10,962 nucleotides of DNA from Candidatus Acidiferrales bacterium. Lineage in GTDB: Bacteria > Acidobacteriota > Terriglobia > Acidoferrales > UBA7541. Every line of letters starts with the position of its first letter. The stretch's first letter is position 1. The DNA is taken from the NCBI GenBank assembly GCA_030043155.1, contig JASHYE010000116.1, positions 1 to 10,962 on the forward strand, read 5' to 3'. The translations under genes and the position numbers were made by a program. Below the pieces are notes generated by a model. The model did not search any database and was not told the DNA's origin. It saw only the letters and a list, made by a program, of their open reading frames with translations. Of this stretch, positions 7,279-10,962 are shown piece after piece.

Positions 7279-8535
7279 ATGACAGCAGTATCCGCAAGTG
7301 AGACAACGATAGGAGCTGCAGCCCCACCTCCGCCCAAGCGCCATCCGCTAGCGGTGCGGCCTTTCCGCAATTGGTGGATTGGCAACACGGTTTCGCTGCT
7401 CGGAGACCAGTTCTATCTCGTGGCGCTCCCGTGGCTGGTGCTGCAACTGACCGGGTCGAGCCTTGTGCTGGGCACCGTTTTTATGATCGCCGCCATTCCG
7501 CGCGCCGCATTGATGCTTGTGGGCGGGGCAGCGACGGACCGGTTGTCCGCGCGTTATGTGCTGATCTGTACTGTGAGCGTGCGAATGTTTCTGATTGGCG
7601 TCGTGACGCTGCTTGTGTGGCTGCACGTGATTCGATTGTGGCACATTTACGTCATCACTTTTGCGTTTGGAATCGCGGACGCGTTTGCGCTGCCCGCTGG
7701 GCCGGCGCTCGTTCCGACGCTGGTTGAGCCGAGCCAATTTCAGCCGGCGAATGCGCTGCTCCAAGGATCAACGGTGATGACACAAATGGTTGGGCCGGCA
7801 CCGGCGGGATTGATCATCAAATTCTGGGGAATTGCGTCGGCCCTTTTCTTCGACACGGTAAGTTTCATTGCGGCGATCGTGGCACTGATGAAAGTTCCGG
7901 AACCGCCAAAGATGTCACATCCGAGCGGAACGCGACCCAGCATGCTGCATTCGATCGCGGAAGGATTGCGGTCAGTGCGAAGCGATTCCGCGCTCCTGTT
8001 CCTGATGGTGATCTTCGCGGTGCTGAATTTCTGCGTTGCAGGACCGGTAGCAATCGGCCTTGCCGCGCTGGCGAAATTCCGGTTCGGTTCGGCCGCGGCA
8101 TTCGGGACTTTCCTTTCGTGCTTCAGCGGCGGGACGCTAGCGGGGATGGCACTAGGAGGAATGGTGAAAAAGCCGCGAAGGAGAGGCTTGCAGTTCATCG
8201 GGCTGGGTGTGCTTTGCGGACTGGAGCTGGTGGGCATTGGGATGTATCAGAAGTTTGGAGTAATTGCGATTCTGCTCGCAGTGATGGGACTGGGAGTGGG
8301 ACTGGTGAGCGTGCAATTCAGCACGTGGATTCAATTACGCGTAGGGCGGGAGATGCTGGGTCGCGTGATGAGCGTCCTGATGTTCGCGTCGATTGGACTC
8401 GTGCCCGTGTCGTATGCGATTTCGGGCGTGGTGGCGCAGTGGAGTCTGGCCTGGCTGTTCGCAGGCGGTGGAGCAATTCTGGTGATAACTTCTGCAGCAG
8501 CGACAGGCGCAAAGGCGGCGCGAGAGCTGGACTAA
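7279..8535 (+). CDS. Major facilitator superfamily permease (DHA3/EntS-like exporter)
   Basis: A roughly 418-residue integral membrane protein with hydrophobic segments consistent with 12 helices. It begins with the DHA3-type opening RPFRNWWIGNTVSLLGDQF (27-45), followed by LVALPWLVLQLTGSS. The MFS motif A region between helices 2 and 3 is GGAATDRLSARYVL (82-95). A basic cytoplasmic loop (about 207-235) separates the halves. Such proteins use the proton gradient to export small molecules (drugs, siderophores); the substrate cannot be told here. An ATG at 7264 is also in frame, but I prefer 7279 because GGGGCAAGG (7266-7274) precedes it at usable spacing and 7264 has no Shine-Dalgarno. The Pro/Ala-rich leader before residue 27 is poorly conserved in appearance. 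The gene is alone on this strand and its TAA shares 4 nt with the stop of the convergent cyclase gene. Confidence 0.9.
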   Translation: MTAVSASETTIGAAAPPPPKRHPLAVRPFRNWWIGNTVSLLGDQFYLVALPWLVLQLTGSSLVLGTVFMIAAIPRAALMLVGGAATDRLSARYVLICTVSVRMFLIGVVTLLVWLHVIRLWHIYVITFAFGIADAFALPAGPALVPTLVEPSQFQPANALLQGSTVMTQMVGPAPAGLIIKFWGIASALFFDTVSFIAAIVALMKVPEPPKMSHPSGTRPSMLHSIAEGLRSVRSDSALLFLMVIFAVLNFCVAGPVAIGLAALAKFRFGSAAAFGTFLSCFSGGTLAGMALGGMVKKPRRRGLQFIGLGVLCGLELVGIGMYQKFGVIAILLAVMGLGVGLVSVQFSTWIQLRVGREMLGRVMSVLMFASIGLVPVSYAISGVVAQWSLAWLFAGGGAILVITSAAATGAKAARELD

Positions 8536-9686
8536 GATTCAGGCAATACGCCTGTGGAAGCCGCAGCGACACGGTCGCGGCTAGTATTTTTGACCAGATA
8601 CATTGCTTCGTCGGCAAGGTGCAGCAAGCCCGCTTTGTCAGCGGAGTCTACGGGAAACGAAGCAACGCCCACGCTCGCGGTGACGTGAACGTTCAGCCCC
8701 TCGTCCTTCAGCCACACGGTATTGCGAATCAGCGCGTGAAGCCGCCGTGCCACACGGCACGCATTTTCCTTCGACGTTTGCGGCAGCAGCAGAACAAACT
8801 CGTCGCCGCCGTAGCGAAACGCAAAGTCGATCAGCCGGCAATTGGTCTTCACCGCCGAACCGATTTCGCCAAGAAGCTTTGAACCGGTCAGATGCCCGTG
8901 AGTATCATTGACTGTCTTGAAGTGATCGAGGTCGATAAAAATAATGGAGAATTCATAGCTGTAGCGGTGCGAACGGTAAATCTCGGTATCGAGCATGAAA
9001 TTCAAATGCCGCGCGTTATAGAGAGTCGTGCAGTCGTCAGTGATGGTCAGTTCGTGGATGCGCTGCACGTGGCGCGCGTTTTCGATGGCGATGGCGGCGT
9101 AATCGGCAAGCGCTTCGAGCAAAGCAAGCTCCCGGGGGCTAAATCCCTCTGGCCCGACGCAATTAATCAGCTCGATTACGCCAAGGCACTGCTCGCGAAA
9201 ACGAACCGGCACGGCCACAATGGACCGCGTCTGCATCTTGGTTTTGTCATCGACCTTCGAGAAAAATCGCGAGTCTGTTTGCGTGTCGGGCACGACGACC
9301 ACTTCGCCAGTTTGCGCCACCCAGCCGGCAATTCCCTGCCCGAGTTTGATCCGAACGTCTTTTAGCGCTTCCGCGCCTTCTCCCGTGGCGATTTCGAAGT
9401 AGAGCTCCTGCTTTTCGGTATCCATTAACAGCAGCGACCAGGTATCCGGGTGCAGCACTTCATTGATTTTCTCCATGATGGTGCGGAGAACCTGGTCAAG
9501 CTGCAAGGAGGAGGTCAGCGCTTTGCCAAGCTCGTGGAAAACGGAAACTTCGGTGCTTTCCTGTTCGACGCGCACAGTGGCCGGATTACGGCGGCGTTCG
9601 ATTCCGTGAAAAGGCTTGGCTTCAGACACTTTGGATTTAGGGGCGCCGAAGGACCCACCGGTTTCCTGCAATTTGCCCTCGGGCAT
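8532..9686 (-). CDS. GAF-GGDEF diguanylate cyclase
   Basis: A soluble two-domain signalling protein of 384 residues from the preferred ATG at 9686, or 387 from the ATG at 9695. A GAF sensor domain (about 49-205; contains LGQGIAGWVAQTGEVVVVPD) precedes a GGDEF domain (about 210-370). The active-site motif is exactly GGDEF (293-297). The metal-binding Asp252 lies in FIDLDHFKTVND. The inhibitory I-site RLID (284-287) sits five residues before GGDEF. Synthesis of c-di-GMP from two GTP with product feedback inhibition is therefore expected. There are no transmembrane segments or EAL domain. The GAF ligand is unknown. A near-perfect promoter has its -10 over the ATG at 9695, which makes the in-frame ATG at 9686, right at the predicted transcript start, the better choice. 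The gene is divergent from rodZ and convergent with the MFS gene. Confidence 0.93.
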   Translation of the reverse strand: MPEGKLQETGGSFGAPKSKVSEAKPFHGIERRRNPATVRVEQESTEVSVFHELGKALTSSLQLDQVLRTIMEKINEVLHPDTWSLLLMDTEKQELYFEIATGEGAEALKDVRIKLGQGIAGWVAQTGEVVVVPDTQTDSRFFSKVDDKTKMQTRSIVAVPVRFREQCLGVIELINCVGPEGFSPRELALLEALADYAAIAIENARHVQRIHELTITDDCTTLYNARHLNFMLDTEIYRSHRYSYEFSIIFIDLDHFKTVNDTHGHLTGSKLLGEIGSAVKTNCRLIDFAFRYGGDEFVLLLPQTSKENACRVARRLHALIRNTVWLKDEGLNVHVTASVGVASFPVDSADKAGLLHLADEAMYLVKNTSRDRVAAASTGVLPES

Positions 9687-9693
9687 CGCTGGC

Positions 9694-9722
9694 ATTATAG
9701 GTTTTCAAGGCGGCGACTGCAA
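9694..9722 (-). promoter_or_regulatory. Sigma-70-type promoter of the GAF-GGDEF gene
   Basis: On the minus strand, TTGCAG (9722-9717), a 17-nt spacer and a perfect TATAAT (9699-9694) are visible. Transcription would begin at G9687 or A9686. A9686 is the first base of an in-frame ATG, implying a leaderless mRNA. The hexamer overlaps the other possible start codon (9695-9693), which could then not be part of the message. Confidence 0.6.
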
Positions 9723-9735
9723 CGGCTCGCACGCG

Positions 9736-9762
9736 GTGAAGTGCATAAAAGGGAATCTTCAC
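9736..9762. promoter_or_regulatory. Inverted repeat between divergent promoters, possible operator
   Basis: GTGAAG (9736-9741) and CTTCAC (9757-9762) form an inverted repeat around a 15-nt A/T-leaning centre. It lies between the -35 boxes of the divergent cyclase and rodZ promoters, where a shared regulator could act. Six-base arms are short enough to arise by chance. Confidence 0.18.
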
Positions 9763-9790
9763 TCGATGGTACGCCGCCCCTGAGCTTCGA

Positions 9791-9819
9791 TTGACACTGG
9801 TTGAGCGCCCGCCTATATT
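9791..9819 (+). promoter_or_regulatory. Near-consensus sigma-70 promoter of rodZ
   Basis: A perfect TTGACA (9791-9796), a 17-nt spacer and TATATT (9814-9819, 5 of 6) are visible. The expected transcript start is about 9827, giving a leader of about 24 nt before the ATG at 9851. The in-frame TTG at 9791 is the -35 itself and so cannot be the start codon. Confidence 0.7.
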
Positions 9820-9850
9820 TCGAATTGAACCATTTTTCACCGGCACCGCA

Positions 9851-10807
9851 ATGAGTCCAACCAGTACGTTCGGCGAACACCTGAAACGTGAGCGCGAAAT
9901 GCGCGGCGTGTCCCTGGAGGAAATTTCGGCCGCGACACGCATCAGTGTGCGTTTTCTCGAAGCGCTTGAAAATGAGCACTGGGCGCAGCTCCCGGGCGGC
10001 ATTTTCAACCGCGGCTTCATTCGATCCGTGGCGCGTTTTCTTGGAATGGATGAAGAAGGCCTCGTTGCCGAATACGCTCTCGAAACCCGTGAGCGGCCGG
10101 AAATCGCGGTTTGGACCAAAGAGCCGGTCCGCAAGCGGCGGAATTGGTTTGCAATCATTGCGACGATTATCGTACTCGCGGCGATTATCGCTGGCGGCTG
10201 GTATGCAACTCAGCGATACGGCCCCTCGGTCACCGCCTGGCACGCTCGGCATCCAATTTTCCGTACCGTCATGGCGAAACTGCGCCACAAGAACGGCACT
10301 TCGGCATCCGATGCGCCGGCAAATGCCGCGCCACTCCCGCCGCCGGCAGCAAACCAAGTTCAGCAAGCGGCGGTCCCATTGTCGAATGGAAATGTCGCGG
10401 TCCCCTCCAAGGGATCGGCTGACAACTCAAAGCCGCAGGCTGCAGCGTCCCAAACATCCGCACCAACAAGCGCCACGCCACAAACCCTCAGTGCGGAGGC
10501 CTCAAACGGAATAGCTAAGTCGGCTGCACTTGCGGCCGGGCCAATGGAGTTAAAAGTCGAAGCGGGAGAAACTTCGACTGTCACGGTAGAAGCCGATGGG
10601 AAAAATGTTTTCTCCGGCAAACTCGACGCGCTGAAGTCGCTCACTTTTCATGCGCAGAAAAGCTTCGTTGTGTCAGCGAGCAAGTCAAACGCCGTCCTCC
10701 TTGAGCTGAATGGCCGAACTGTTCCTCCGCTTGGGCCTCCCAATCAACCCGGAAAAATCATCCTCACGCGCGATAATTTGAAATCCATCTCAGGAGACGG
10801 ATATTAG
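9851..10807 (+). CDS. rodZ: RodZ-like cell-shape protein (HTH, one membrane helix, DUF4115-like end)
   Basis: A 318-residue bitopic membrane protein (E. coli RodZ 337). The cytoplasmic HTH domain (about 6-75) contains LKREREMRGVSLEEISAATR (11-30) and LPGGIFNRGFIRSVARFLGM (47-66), the HTH_25 pattern that in RodZ binds MreB rather than DNA. A basic RKRRNW (94-99) precedes a single helix (about 98-117), consistent with an inside N-terminus. A long Ala/Pro/Ser/Gln linker (about 150-230) leads to a beta-rich C-terminal domain (231-310; MELKVEAGETSTVTVEADGK) resembling DUF4115. The expected role is linking the MreB cytoskeleton to the periplasmic cell-wall elongation machinery. I chose ATG 9851 because the upstream TTG at 9791 is the -35 of its own promoter. 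No Shine-Dalgarno is evident. No mreB is in the window. The following gene starts within its stop codon region. Confidence 0.88.
   Translation: MSPTSTFGEHLKREREMRGVSLEEISAATRISVRFLEALENEHWAQLPGGIFNRGFIRSVARFLGMDEEGLVAEYALETRERPEIAVWTKEPVRKRRNWFAIIATIIVLAAIIAGGWYATQRYGPSVTAWHARHPIFRTVMAKLRHKNGTSASDAPANAAPLPPPAANQVQQAAVPLSNGNVAVPSKGSADNSKPQAAASQTSAPTSATPQTLSAEASNGIAKSAALAAGPMELKVEAGETSTVTVEADGKNVFSGKLDALKSLTFHAQKSFVVSASKSNAVLLELNGRTVPPLGPPNQPGKIILTRDNLKSISGDGY
10792..10796 (+). promoter_or_regulatory. Shine-Dalgarno AGGAG for the right-edge gene
   Basis: AGGAG lies inside the last codons of rodZ, 6 nt before an ATT codon at 10803. No ATG, GTG or TTG lies at a usable distance in the open downstream frame, so this site argues for initiation at ATT and for coupling to rodZ translation. 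Confidence 0.45.
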
Positions 10808-10962
10808 CGACGCCGCGCGCAGCGCAGCTTGCGCAGAATTCTTGTTCGGGAACCCCAAGCCCGAGCGCAAGCTGGCCGTGTGCACGGGCTTGGTCGAGCT
10901 GACCGGGCCGGAGCGCGCGGAAATTCTAGCTGTGCTGGCGATGGACGATATTGAAGGGGTAG
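10803..10962 (+). CDS. N-terminal fragment of an unrecognised protein, cut by window edge
   Basis: An open frame of 53 codons runs to the window end without a stop. It reads ISDAARSAACAEFLFGNPKP followed by an Ala/Leu-rich, probably helical stretch ending VLAMDDIEGV. Third codon positions are strongly G/C, and the composition of charged and small helical residues looks like a real protein, possibly a helical-repeat (HEAT-like) type, but I do not recognise the family. No ATG is available near the beginning. The preferred start is ATT at 10803, behind AGGAG and overlapping the rodZ stop as ATTAG. TTG at 10842 and GTG at 10878 are alternatives without a visible Shine-Dalgarno. Likely co-transcribed with rodZ. 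The function is unknown. Confidence 0.6.
   Translation, partial: MSDAARSAACAEFLFGNPKPERKLAVCTGLVELTGPERAEILAVLAMDDIEGV

Noticed and set aside
8118..8882. 254-codon plus-strand frame across the MFS/cyclase junction
   Set aside because: It is out of frame with the MFS gene and antisense to the cyclase, is rich in Arg/Gly, and has no motifs.
9695..10366. 223-codon minus-strand frame opposite rodZ
   Set aside because: Antisense to a confidently identified RodZ gene, with an Arg/Cys-rich composition and no promoter or ribosome site.

Overview
The window looks like chromosomal core sequence from a diderm (LPS-making) bacterium of moderately high GC. Gene content and order, with lptC/lptB/rpoN/rapZ linked to an MsbA-type exporter and a RodZ homologue with an acidobacterial flavour, suggest Acidobacteriota. 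That placement is inferred from protein character only, without a database search. Nothing resembles a phage, plasmid, insertion sequence, CRISPR array, tRNA or rRNA.

Left block (1-7060, all minus strand, transcribed right to left). Five tightly packed genes form one apparent operon: a 761-residue membrane-anchored LptC/LptA-like protein, lptB, rpoN (sigma-54), rapZ, and an MsbA-type ABC exporter that runs off the left edge. Gaps are 6, 15 and 14 nt, followed by a 4-nt overlap, so co-transcription is likely. The block brings together a candidate lipid A flippase, the LPS-extraction ATPase and the periplasmic bridge. It also encodes the sigma factor and RNA-adaptor/P-loop protein that accompany lpt genes in proteobacteria. 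hpf and ptsN, often found between rpoN and rapZ, are absent, as is a separate lptA.

Middle (7061-8535). A 218-nt intergenic region carries a candidate promoter for the lpt operon and a weaker one for a rightward MFS permease. The MFS gene meets the next gene tail to tail, their stop codons sharing 4 nt.

Right block (8532-10962). A leftward GAF-GGDEF diguanylate cyclase with intact active and inhibitory sites is divergent from a rightward rodZ-like gene. Between them lie two well-formed sigma-70-type promoters, and both change the preferred start codons. The cyclase promoter suggests a leaderless mRNA, and the rodZ promoter occupies the upstream TTG. A further reading frame begins at the very end of rodZ, apparently at a rare ATT start behind a good Shine-Dalgarno, and runs off the right edge.

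The common theme is envelope biogenesis (LPS transport, cell shape) plus c-di-GMP signalling. I see no clearly novel defence or mobile system. The most interesting points are the fused Lpt bridge, the modified rapZ P-loop, the leaderless cyclase start and the ATT start at the right edge.
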